Of a stretch of DNA of 64,000 bases, positions 36,901 to 46,724 are shown piece by piece. The DNA is from Heliocidaris tuberculata (taxonomy: Eukaryota > Echinodermata > Echinoidea > Camarodonta > Echinometridae): contig CM046847.1 in the NCBI GenBank assembly GCA_025618425.1, positions 12,610,968 through 12,674,967 on the forward strand, in the 5' to 3' direction. The notes below the pieces were generated by a model, which was given only the letters and a program-made list of their open reading frames with translations, searched no databases and was not told where the DNA came from. The position numbers were made by a program, and so were the translations under genes. Numbering within the stretch: the first letter of the stretch is position 1; the number at the start of each line of letters is the position of its first letter.

Positions 36901-38351
36901 AGAAGATAGAAGGAAAACCAAAGAATAACATAAAGAAGATAGAAAGACGAAATGACAAGGATAAAGCAAAGAATAACATAAGGAAGATAGAAAGAAGAAG
37001 CGGTAGGATAAAAACCCCCAAAAATAAGGAAAGTGAAGAAAAGAGAAGATAGCAGGATTTAAAAACAATGGAATAACATAGAAAGAGAAGTAGAGAGAAG
37101 GGAAAACAAAGAAAAACAAATTGAAGATTTGCAAATGCACCTTATTGTTGACTAGATTGACCACACGCAGCGAAATCGACTGCTTTGAAATTGCCTAACT
37201 CAGCCTGTTGTCCACATCTACCGACTCTTTTTAAAACTTGGAAACGATCATAGTGTACAGAATATTGTTAATTTGTCACAAAATGTTAAAAAGCTACGAT
37301 CAATCCATGACGTATATACTATTCTCCATAAACATCGCATTCACTCACTTCACGACTCAAATACAGATTTCACCAACGGTGTTGAATGCTAAGGTGTAGA
37401 GACAGGTTTTGCCGAGAGTCGGGATTTGTTCATAGGGTTGTGTATTATGTGCGACCCTCTCTGAGTTCGCTCGTCGTGTAGAGTGGTCATTGAAGAGCGA
37501 GGTTTGCTCAAGCTGATAGTTAATATACCCTAAATTTTATAAAATATCCCAAGTTTAGATTAAGAATGCTGAGGAAAAAGTATCATTTGGTGGACACTTT
37601 TAAAAATGGGCACAATGGGCCCCAGAGCCCTAATTCCACTAGGTGGCTTGATATCCACTTTTACTTAGAACATATTCATCTACCTGCGTGCTAGATTTGG
37701 TGCTTTTATCCCAAAATGCACAATTAAATTGCTATGCCGCCTCACTATCATGAGGTTTGTTCAAGTTGTTGCCATATCATTAGACTCTTCTTGAACAGTT
37801 TCCTCAAATAAATCACAATTAGTCTATCTTCGTCTCTCCTCTACCTCTCTTTACCTTTCTCTCTCTCATTCTCTCTTTCTCTTTTTTTTTCTCCCACATC
37901 TTTCTCTTTCTGTCTCTCTCTATCTCCTACCCCTCTCTCATTCGATATCTTCCGTACAGAGTGGCAGCAGTTCGTACGTGTGCAAGGACAGAGTTGGCAT
38001 GAAACGAATTTAAATTGGATCAAAAACACCAAACGTTTACTGGTGATCCACTATGAGCAGCTGGAGAGCGACACCGTAAGACAACTTTCCAGAATAGTTC
38101 AGTTCCTAGACCAGTCTAAAGTAGACCCAGTCCGGATATCGTGTGCTGTACAAGATAACCCGTCTTCCCTCTCAACCGGCGTTGCGCTTGGAAACTTTGG
38201 CGTAAAAACGCGGGCGTATTTGACCAGTGATCCGTTCACACCAAGCATGCACGTGGTCTTGGACGCATTTATTCTCAGCGTGAACGATTCGCTGAAGGCT
38301 CGAAATCAAAATGCACTTCCGTCGGCCTACAGCAATATCAAAGTCTATTGA
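25931..38351 (+). CDS. WSC-domain sulfotransferase, WSCD1/WSCD2 family, six exons, 437 aa
   Basis: Joining 25931-26114, 31567-31739, 32269-32446, 32870-33046, 34185-34394 and 37960-38351 gives one unbroken 438-codon frame with junction phases 1, 0, 1, 1, 1. The protein has a short basic N-tail and a signal anchor near residues 9-31 (type II, Golgi lumenal). One WSC domain follows at about 79-177. The sulfotransferase domain has the 5'-phosphosulfate loop YPRSGNTW (201-208) and the 3'-phosphate motif [12 protein letters not shown] (273-284). Such enzymes move sulfate from PAPS to a sugar; vertebrate WSCD proteins have been reported to O-sulfate sialic acid, and sea urchins carry sulfated sialic acids, so that role is a reasonable inference. 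At 437 aa it is shorter than human WSCD1 (about 575). The start ATG has a good context (AAAAATGG). A tandem paralogue begins at 46520. Confidence 0.9.
26390..26735. repeat. TTCCGAAGGTTCGTAATTCCG minisatellite, second array (intron 1)
   Basis: Same words as 7125-7325. The last part (26656-26735) runs in the opposite orientation (ATTACGAACCTTCGG, GAATTATGAACCTTCGGAAA), so the array has a palindromic end. Confidence 0.8.
27253..27665. repeat. Long inverted repeat, arms about 158 bp, loop about 95 bp (intron 1)
   Basis: Left arm 27253-27410 runs from CAATTGAAGGTTTTCGGTAA through GGCTGTTGATATATTCTTTC to GAATGAAATTAAAT. The right arm 27506-27665 is its reverse complement with very few changes. A transcript of gene 1 could fold this into a long hairpin. 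Confidence 0.85.
29239..29367. mobile_element. Short MITE (GGGCCCTGTTGCATAAA ends), intron 1
   Basis: GGGCCCTGTTGCATAAA at the left is inverted as TTTATGCAACAGGGTCC at the right, 129 bp in all. Inner CGGGACATAAATC words repeat. Confidence 0.75.
29735..30072. mobile_element. MITE with TTTCATAAAGCTGTTCGTAA ends, intron 1
   Basis: The left TTTTTCATAAAGCTGTTCGT plus AAAGTTACGCATGA is inverted at 30003-30048 as TCATGCGTAACTTTATGAAC plus AGCTTTATGAAAC. The right end runs into about 23 C. Confidence 0.75.
31567..31739 (+). CDS. WSCD-like gene 1, exon 2: first half of WSC domain
   Basis: Acceptor AATTTAG; donor AGTCTG|GTGAGC (phase 0). It encodes [20 protein letters not shown] and [10 protein letters not shown], the first cysteines of a WSC fold. 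The length of 173 nt is the same as exon 2 of the paralogue at 49615-49787. Confidence 0.88.
32269..32446 (+). CDS. WSCD-like gene 1, exon 3: second half of WSC domain
   Basis: Acceptor TTTTCATAG; donor CCAG|GTTAGT. It encodes [15 protein letters not shown], a typical WSC centre, and [19 protein letters not shown] with the closing cysteines and Gly-Gly. Phase 0 in, phase 1 out. Confidence 0.88.
32870..33046 (+). CDS. WSCD-like gene 1, exon 4: PAPS-binding loop
   Basis: Acceptor ATGGCAG. It carries [17 protein letters not shown], the 5'-phosphosulfate-binding loop, then TGSIYWKKE. The donor read here, CGAG|GTCAAT, keeps the phase but is weak after GT, so the exact 3' border is less sure than the others. 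Confidence 0.85.
33716..33975. repeat. (TAG)n trinucleotide microsatellite, about 255 bp (intron 4)
   Basis: AGT/TAG repeats with scattered CAG and AAT interruptions. The tract is long enough to be polymorphic. It lies 200 bp before exon 5. Confidence 0.95.
34185..34394 (+). CDS. WSCD-like gene 1, exon 5: 3'-phosphate-binding motif
   Basis: Acceptor TTTTCACAG; donor GATG|GTAAGC. It encodes [13 protein letters not shown] (the conserved KTH segment) and [18 protein letters not shown], which holds the 3'-phosphate of PAPS. Confidence 0.9.
34860..37750. repeat. Repeat block with inverted arms around a purine satellite (intron 5)
   Basis: The left arm (34863-35000: GGGCGACATAGCAAC, GTGCATTTTGTGATAAAAGC, TGGGGCCCGTTG) reappears reverse-complemented at about 37590-37745 (ATGGGCACAATGGGCCCC, CTAGATTTGGTGCTTTTATC, TTGCTATGCCGCC). 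A diverged direct relative follows the left arm at 35360. The arms look like the ends of one old element of about 2.9 kb. Confidence 0.6.
35880..37110. repeat. Purine-rich satellite, about 1.2 kb (intron 5)
   Basis: AACATAAGGAAAGATAGAAAG, GACGAAATGATAAGGATAAA and AACAAAGAATAACAT recur in alternating half-units of about 50 bp. The minus strand stays open for 316 codons as a Phe/Leu/Ser-rich chain, which is an effect of the pyrimidine-rich repeat and not a gene. Confidence 0.9.
37960..38351 (+). CDS. WSCD-like gene 1, exon 6: sulfotransferase C-terminus
   Basis: Acceptor CCGTACAG after a long pyrimidine tract. It encodes [32 protein letters not shown] and the C-terminal helices, stopping at TGA 38349-38351. 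No AATAAA was noticed within the next kilobase, so the 3' UTR end is unknown. Confidence 0.9.
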
Positions 38352-39350
38352 TAAATAGGACCAGACTACAAAGAAATGGCAAAAGTAACATAACGTAATG
38401 CCCACTGCACACGAGACTTTATTTTTATCCCGGATTTTTATTGCCTTATACCTGCGCTAATCGAGCCTATATATAAAGACAATTAGCCGTTACGCCATTT
38501 GCAGTGTCAGCGCTGTTCGTTTTGCAATCACTGTGTGAACGATGCCACTCTAACTTGGCGCGTCAAAGTACACACCATTCTCTGACGCCGTCCTATGTCG
38601 GACAAAAGACGCTTCGAGTGTACAACGGGCTTAATAATACGGGCGGACCTGAACTAATATTCAGCTCAACAATCTCGACATGGCCAGCCTATTCTATTTT
38701 GATCAACCAGCTCTTCGACCACAAATTGACCCGCCTGTAGGACAAACTTACAAACTGCCTTACTACCAGTTTGACCCTCTTAATTTCCGTTGCATACGAG
38801 TCGTCGTTTCATGAACCAAGTTAGCGTCAGAGACTGACGCGGTCTTTGACACGCCATGTAAGCATGGTGAGAGTAGAGTGACACAAACTTTATTTTTCCA
38901 ATCTCATTTATTCATAATCCTTTTAAAATCCACAATTACATCAAAAGTTTCATTTTACATTCACATGTCAAAACATCAAACAAAATCAAATAATTCATTC
39001 GGGAGTCTGAACAAAGGTTTACCAGTACAAATTCTGTTAACCTCTAAATGCCAAAAAAAGAACAGTGCATACCTTGCTTTGAATGACCGGCTCACGCCGT
39101 CACACGCTAAATCCGTTCTTAGCGTAGCCAATGTGATTATGGTGAAAAGGTCATGTAAATATATAACGCCTCATATGCAACAAGAATTACCTTAAAACAC
39201 GCAATTGGTAAATGTCCTTCAAACATATGTTGTTAATTAAGCAAGTCCATATTAGGTGACACCATTGAGGTGTTTGGCTACATTATTATTTTTATTATTG
39301 TTATTACTATTATTATTATTGTTATTATTTTCATTATTATAAGTATCATA

Positions 39351-39397
<47 letters not shown>

Positions 39398-40918
39398 TTC
39401 TATTATTATTATTATTTTATTTTATTTATTACTAATTATTTGGTACGTCAAATACAAAGGAAAGAGAATACACAACACGGTACAAAAGTTGCGAAAAAAA
39501 TGGCCCTTAAGCGTGTTTTTATAAGTATACTGACAAGTTGCCGGGAGTAAGGCGGGCAAACTAAACCCCTCAAAAAAAAAGTTCTGCAATTCAAGTTTGA
39601 GGGATGATATCTTTCTTGTTACTGATTTATGAAAAGAGAAATTTGTATCATTAAAAAGCTTGATTATTCCTCTTTAGAATTCTTTTTTATTTGTCGTGAT
39701 TATGCAATCATGGAATGTGCAGTGTTCCTGAAAATAGTGCAAAGTCAGAAGTGAAATGTCGCAAAATGCATTGTTTTCAACACCGAAGTCTCCATTTCTT
39801 TTGAAGATGCAATGTGTTTTGAGTAGTGCTGAGGCGACAGTACACGTCTTGCATGAATGTCAATCGGTTATGCTCTTTTCTTTTAATGATGAAAATTGTG
39901 TTTGAATGATGTTCATGTGGTCATAGAAGTCCACAGCCATGAATGACGTTATCCCCTTGTTTTGGAAGATGAAATTTGCTTTGAATGAGGTAGAGTTGCA
40001 GTTTATTGAGTGGTCGTTTGTAGGATGTGAAGATGCCACGCTTATCGAATCTCCTAAGTACAACTCCAAGCAGGTGTATACCCCAAAACGATGTTGTAGC
40101 AAGGTTTGGGGTGAACGCAGGTATTGAGATATAACCATTTCTCATTAAAAGAAAGAGAGAGAGAGAACCAACAAAAATTGTAAGTTTTCTTTTTTTCTTT
40201 TATGGTCACTGGTTTTGATGAAATGGTTTGTGTGTTTGTACAGAGTGTGTGTTTACACTGTTTGCATGCGTGTTTGGGTTTTTTTTTAGGTGAAACCTGG
40301 AAAAGTTGAAAATCGCATATGAAAGTAAACTCAAAATGAATAATTAATCCGAAATTAGTGGATGAAGACACATTTGAACTTTCATAAATTTAACAAGAAA
40401 TGAAACCAACATTTTAAACATTCTAACATCTTTTTAAAACCTTTTAAATCGACCAGGCTCAAAATAATTCCAAATAGTTTTTATCCACGTATGTAGATGA
40501 TAATACACCATTGGTAGACTTTCGCGCATCACTGCATCAATATCATACAAACCCAGTCCTCCCCAAACAAATGGGAATTCACTATTATAAAACTTCAAAT
40601 TTTGCAACATTTCATTTTTTACCTTGCGGCATATTAAGCAGGACAGGGCATTTCATGATTGCATAAGCATTACAACTGACACACCATTGTAAAGATAAAT
40701 AATCAAGCTTTCTAATGATACATTCTCGTATGATAATAAAGCAACACAAGATATATTGCCCCTAAAACATGAATTGCAGAACTTTTTTGAGGGGTTATGT
40801 CACACGTACCTTTAATGGTACTGTATTCCGAGTAGTAATCGTAAAATCCAGGGATCAATAACTCTGATAAAACAATATGTAAACCAAACAACAATATGTA
40901 AGTGATAAACATATATAG

Positions 40919-40974
<56 letters not shown>

Positions 40975-41256
40975 ATAATAATAATAATAATAACCATGCA
41001 ATAGATTGCGAGAGGATATAGCTATTATGATAATCAATAAATTGCCAAAATAAATATTTATTGTTTGAAAACCAATTATGCTTGTGTAATAGTGGAACAA
41101 TTCAAACAAACTTATCATCAATGAAGGGCAGTGGATTATGAATGATATAGCAGTGCTACACAATCTACATAAAAATACTTGCCAACATTTTAAGTAACTA
41201 TACATGGGCGTCGCCAGGGGGGGTGCTGAGGATGCGAACGCACCCCCCTCCAGACC

Positions 41257-41289
<33 letters not shown>

Positions 41290-41689
41290 TTTTTTTTTTT
41301 TTTTTTTTTGGATCTGGAGGGCGTCGCCGGGTGGGGGGGGTGTCTTTTGAAAAGGGCGACATGTTCTTAGTATCAGTGTTGTTATATTCATATCTACCTT
41401 AGCACCACTGCCTGACATTGAAGTTGGTAAGTTTTGTCTTTTTTTTCCATAAGGCACCCCCCCCCCCGGAAAAAAGCTGGTGACGGCACTGCTATATCAC
41501 ATTTTATATAAAAATATACAGTTACACTTGTAACTGGGACACGTATTAATAATAAACTGGCTTTTAGTGAGTTCTGAGACAATAATTTACCAACAAAAAC
41601 TTTCCTTATTCCCTGAGTACAATCATACTAGCCAACTCATATATCTTAGAACGTGGATCTGATATGCATGTAGTTGTTACAATGATCTA
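38352..41689. other. Intergenic between the WSCD-like genes, part 1
   Basis: No exon is recognised. It holds (TTA)n at 39285-39425, an (AT)n run with (TAA)n at 40921-40991, and poly-A/poly-T/poly-G tracts at 41215-41345 inside an imperfect TIR-like pair (GGGCGTCGCCAGG near 41207, CTGGTGACGGCAC near 41478). Confidence 0.6.
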
Positions 41690-41691
41690 TA

Positions 41692-42768
41692 CCGTGTGAA
41701 CCCCAAAAAAAGAGGGAAAAAAATTAGAAAATTGCCATTTTGTTTAAAACTCAGTTATGAACGCAAAATTATTATACATATTTTGAAAAAGTATCTTATC
41801 CCGCATCATTTGGTACCATTTTTGTGTGGCATGTGTCTTCGTTTAGATGAAAAGGGTGCATTGTTTAAGAGGGTGTAAAAATCAAATTGCGCCAACGTAC
41901 TCATTATGAGATGTTTGAACAAAACATTTTGAATAGGGGCATTAATTCGGTCTTTGCAGATACAGATAACGCTCAAACCATCCCAATCAAAATTAAACAT
42001 GACACACATATTAAAACACTCATAGAGTTTCACACACACACACACGCGCACATAAACACACACACTGAGGTCATGTTGAGGATTAGGTGAAAGGACAGTT
42101 AACTCCTGATCACAAATAAAGCTAAAGAGTATCCACGATGACAAATATTTACGCATATTATTTTCTAGATGGACTTTTGGATGTTGAGGAACAATTAACA
42201 TCATCATCATATCATGATCGTTAAACATTTTGAAGCAGCTAGTCAAAAAATAAAAGAGCTTGACAAATTAAATTGAATCAGAATATTGTTTGTTTATTCA
42301 TGTTTATTTTACTTCAAATGAACACAGTGATCACGTGCTTGTTTGCATGATATGTCTGCTTATAATGAGTACACCATGTGAGAAAAAACTAAATGTGTGT
42401 GGGGCTTTATTTATTTTCTTTTTTTTTCATTTTCCTGAATGTGCGCGGGTGTGTGGGGGTGTGTGAGTATGTGTGAGTTTTGTTTTTTTTTGTTTTGTTT
42501 TTTCTTCTTTTTCTTCTGGGAAGTCACATGCAATGTACCTCGTTTGATATATTTATTTCATCGGTTTCATCCCCTCACTTAATACTTTCACGCAAACAAT
42601 GCCCCCTGTTCATCCAAGCGTGAACATATACCACTTAAAAATGGTACCAAATGACGTAGGATAAGATACTTTTTCAAAACATGTATAATTTTTCATTCAA
42701 ACCTAAGTTTTAAAATGAATAGCAACATTCTAAGTGTATACTTCTTTTTTTTTTTTTTACTCACACGG
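41692..42768. mobile_element. 1,077-bp TA-flanked TIR element (CCGTGTGA ends)
   Basis: It begins CCGTGTGAACC and ends ACTCACACGG, with TA at 41690-41691 and 42769-42770. The arms of about 190 bp are inverted: TTTTGAAAAAGTATCTTATC and TTTGGTACCATTTTTG at the left, GATAAGATACTTTTTCAAAA and AAAAATGGTACCAAATGACG at the right. It is built like the CCGAGTGTC element at 4509-5975. Non-coding. Confidence 0.8.
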
Positions 42769-44179
42769 TATAAAGTAGATGCATAAAAATGATGATTATT
42801 TAAGTGATACGAGGCGACATGTATATTACCCTCGATATAACAATGATATTATTGTCCTCGTCTGTTATACAGTAATTATACTAAGTTTGGGAAAAGATGT
42901 ACTGAGGGGTTTCAGGCAAACGGGTTGTAATATTTGTGTTACAGAGGTTTTGATTCAAGGATATGACATTCATTAGAGATTTGTGTTTGTTTGTTCTGTT
43001 TTGTTTTATTTTACTGACCTGATGGGAACCATCTAGAAGATGAAAAGCGATCAAGAGCGAAAGCTCAAGAAAATTTCAAGAAATTTCATCTTCAAATGCA
43101 AAAATACATCTATAAGGTATACAGTGTAGTTCTTAAAAGAAAAAAAAGAAGTTAGTAGAAATGTAAACACATGCATTAGAATTTGAATACAGAACATCTC
43201 ACAATCTGCATCGATAATATTATATACATAAAAAACCCTTTCATATCTTGTAAGATCCGTATTCTGTGATATTTGTTTTATGACGTTCTACACAGAGGGT
43301 CAAATAAATAGATCGACGTCAATTTCACACTCTTAGAATTTCTACTCGTCCTTCTTTTATTGCCATCAATCTATATGATACAAGTGTAAATGACGTTTAA
43401 ATGGCATGCGGAGGTAAGCGTTCTGGCAAGAATCATTCAATTCTTACTCTCTATAGCTGAATAAAGAGTTATATAACATTTCAACCAACTTTAACTTTTT
43501 TTTATTAGTAGGAAGGATCAATATTCGGAAAGAATAAAATACGTCGTTATATAGAAAAAGAGATACAATATGGAAGAAATACCCCATTCACCAGCTTAAA
43601 TGAATAATCAACACGACAGACCTGATTAATAATACACCATAACACCCTTTCTCACATAATTTTCCTATTCTTATAAATATGGTAGATGTATATACAGTCT
43701 ATATTACAGTTGTCATATTGTCATTACATATATTTACATTACAAAGTTATAAGATATATGTCATTAATCATCAGAAATACAGTATACATGTAGTGTAATA
43801 ACATTTCGATTCCATTAATGCGTGCTGATATTTGTCGTTTGTATCCGATTGTGATACTTTGTATTTTAAATATGTATACCCGACTTGAACCCGACTAGTT
43901 TCATGGACCTAGTTATGATAACTGTTTTTTGTGCATGGTGCAAATTTGTTTATTGATATATTTTTCTTTGAATCAAAAAATTATTCCAATCGAGGGAACA
44001 TAGTAAAGGTAGGACAAAGGAGAGGACGAAAGAAAACGGTAAAATATGACAAGGCATTGTCGTTAAATGGGAATTAACCTCAAAATATAAATGTGCTTAT
44101 ATTCAAAGATGTAATCTATTCCTTCTTGTTGCCCTACGTAGTTTTGCATTAAAATATTTGAGATAGGTATAAATCAAGA

Positions 44180-44865
44180 TTTTCTCAGCAAAATTTATCG
44201 TCTGCTAGCGATACCTGGGGGCTGCCATTTTCTTGATATGTACATAAAGATATTTTTAATCCGAATGCAAAATTGTCTGTCTTCCTGATACAAAATCTCA
44301 TTTGAGATTCAAAATATTTAACAGATATATACATTCTATAAACGAAACTGTGTTTTATATTTAATTTTTAAATAAATTTTAAGATTTAATTACTATTTTA
44401 CTAAATAGACATCTATTTTCTTGATACTATGATGTAAGCGACGGAGCAAATTAATTCAAATTTATGGATGATAACTTTCCCGAGCGTCAATAGTGACAAA
44501 ATATGCATATACCTGCCTTGAGATAATGGACTTCAGTAGTCAGAATGCGTGTTGTATAAATTATGTTCTGCTCTGCCAGGCAAGCCCAAGAAATTGATTT
44601 CTATTTAGCAAAACCAGAGAATTTAAAAAGAAATCTATAAATTTCAAATTTTAGAATATATGTATACACCTGTTATACATTTTCCATCATATATGGTGAT
44701 TTTTTGTAATGAAGAGAAGCAGTTTAGCTCTATAGGATTAAAAATATCTTCCTGACCGGAACGGTTTCCAATGGTTCATGTACAACTCCATATCATCAAG
44801 AAAATGGCATCCCCCATGTAAAGTGTTAGCAGATCTGACTGCATGTGCTAGAATGTCTTGATTTA
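44180..44865. repeat. Diverged inverted repeat, about 690 bp
   Basis: GGGGGCTGCCATTTTCTTGA at 44217 and AAGATATTTTTAATCC at 44257 occur reverse-complemented at 44795 and 44738. The arms are clearly related but diverged. No terminal duplication could be fixed. The remaining DNA from 42770 to 46519 has only GT/GA microsatellites (45045-45120) and (AT)n (46178-46230). Confidence 0.5.
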
Positions 44866-46188
44866 AACCCTTTTCTGATATTTTATTTCTAAAGTGATAC
44901 AGACCAATGATTCAGAATATATTACACCTTTGAACATAAGTGCAGTTATATTCTGGGTTAATTCTCCTTTAACTTTGATTGCTGCCATTTGAGTATGAAT
45001 CCGTACCAGAAATGGCATATAATTATGGTGTACAAAATACAAGCATGTGTGTGGGCGTGTGTGTGAATGTGCATGTAGGTGTGAAAGAAAGAGCGGGAGA
45101 GAGAGAGAGAGAGAGAAGGTGTGTATGTGCGTGCCTGACATGGGCATCAGCTAGTATATGGGAGGGGTCAATCACCAAAATTTATTGTGAGACCGTTTTT
45201 GTTTGTTATTGTTTTTAAATTTATTATTATTACAGGTTATTTGTTATTTTTTCTCTCCTTCTGATTAAATAGCTGGATTTGAAAACGGACACCACCTGGC
45301 ATCCACAGCACAGTTTCACAAAAGGACTAAATATATCGATGTGCTTATTGATTTGTTATTTTAAGCTATACAGCATGTGTTCAAGAGGTTGTAGCCATTC
45401 ATGAACCTATATCTATCTACACAGTTATCAAGATAATACAGGCGTATTTATAATCCATTGCATGACCTGTTCCACGTCTCGTTATATAGCGTAGCCAGTA
45501 TTTTCTAAAACAGGAGGCCAAACAACCAAAGAGCGTGAGATTGATTCATTATTTTGAACATTATTCAACTGTATAGTCAAACAGGATAAGATCTCAAGTT
45601 TCATGGACAATATATTTTCTCCCCATTATTGTATGTTTATCCTTATTTGTATGAATGTGGTTAGTTAGTTATCTTTTTATAAAACACAGGGTTTTTCATC
45701 TTCACAGCCTTAAATTGTGGTTTTCCGATTTTTGTTTTACTATGTTCTTCTTCAGTATGACATGAAAATGAATAATCTTCTTTGCTAATTGACAGACAAA
45801 AGCAATGATATTTTAATGTCTCTCCCGCAAACACATAAGATTTCACCACTAGAAAACGACAGCTTATATAATAGTCTCTTTCATATCTAAAGCAACCACG
45901 CTTTGCAAGTGAGCGAAGCGAACGATCAAAGCGTTTGACATTTTGTTATAGTAACTACATGTATGTAACTTGAAAAAAATATTGAAAAAATAAGCAGGTA
46001 ACATATAAAACTTGCAAAAAGACCATTCTCGCTTCCCGAACATGGAAGTGTCGATTGCCCAAATAAAAGGTGACGGTTGCCCGAATATCGGTTATTTCGA
46101 AATTCTCGAGAGGTAGGAGCCACAGCCCCCTCAGTCCCCCCCCCCCCTTCCTACAACCCCGCCTCATCCGCCTATTGTTATATATATA

Positions 46189-46236
<48 letters not shown>

Positions 46237-46519
46237 CCCACTTTTCGATCGCTCAAGTGACTAAGAATACTTTTTGATCATAGATTTTTATTTATTTCCA
46301 ACCTAACAACCTGTTACTTTCCATTTCCTTATCTATTTTCATTATTTCTTGTAAAACAATCTATCCTGGTCAACAGGGCACGAGGTCCGCTTTGCCCCCT
46401 CCCCCCCCCCCCCTCCCCCTCCCTCTCTCTCCCCGCCTAGCTACAGCTGTAACCATTATTCAACGGCTACACATCTATTTGATGCTGACGTGGGCTGAAA
46501 TCACAGGTAGTCAATAAAA

Positions 46520-46724
46520 ATGGCGCGATTGTTTAGGAAAGCAACATCACAACTGTCGGTATCGAATCGGCTTTTGTTTTTTACAATAATGATAATGGTT
46601 TTTTGTGCAGTAAGTCTGATGTATCACATCCGTTATAATGCTCAGCCATGTACTACGAAAAATCAGTCGATTTTAAGGAAGAATTTCGACGCATTATCGT
46701 CGCAAGGTTCGGAAAGTGTTTCAG
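46520..46724 (+). CDS. WSCD-like gene 2, exon 1: signal anchor
   Basis: 205 nt, phase 1 at the donor. The basic N-tail (R3, R6, K7, R17) precedes a hydrophobic span of about 20 residues, the arrangement of a type II Golgi protein. It is slightly longer than exon 1 of gene 1. Confidence 0.82.
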
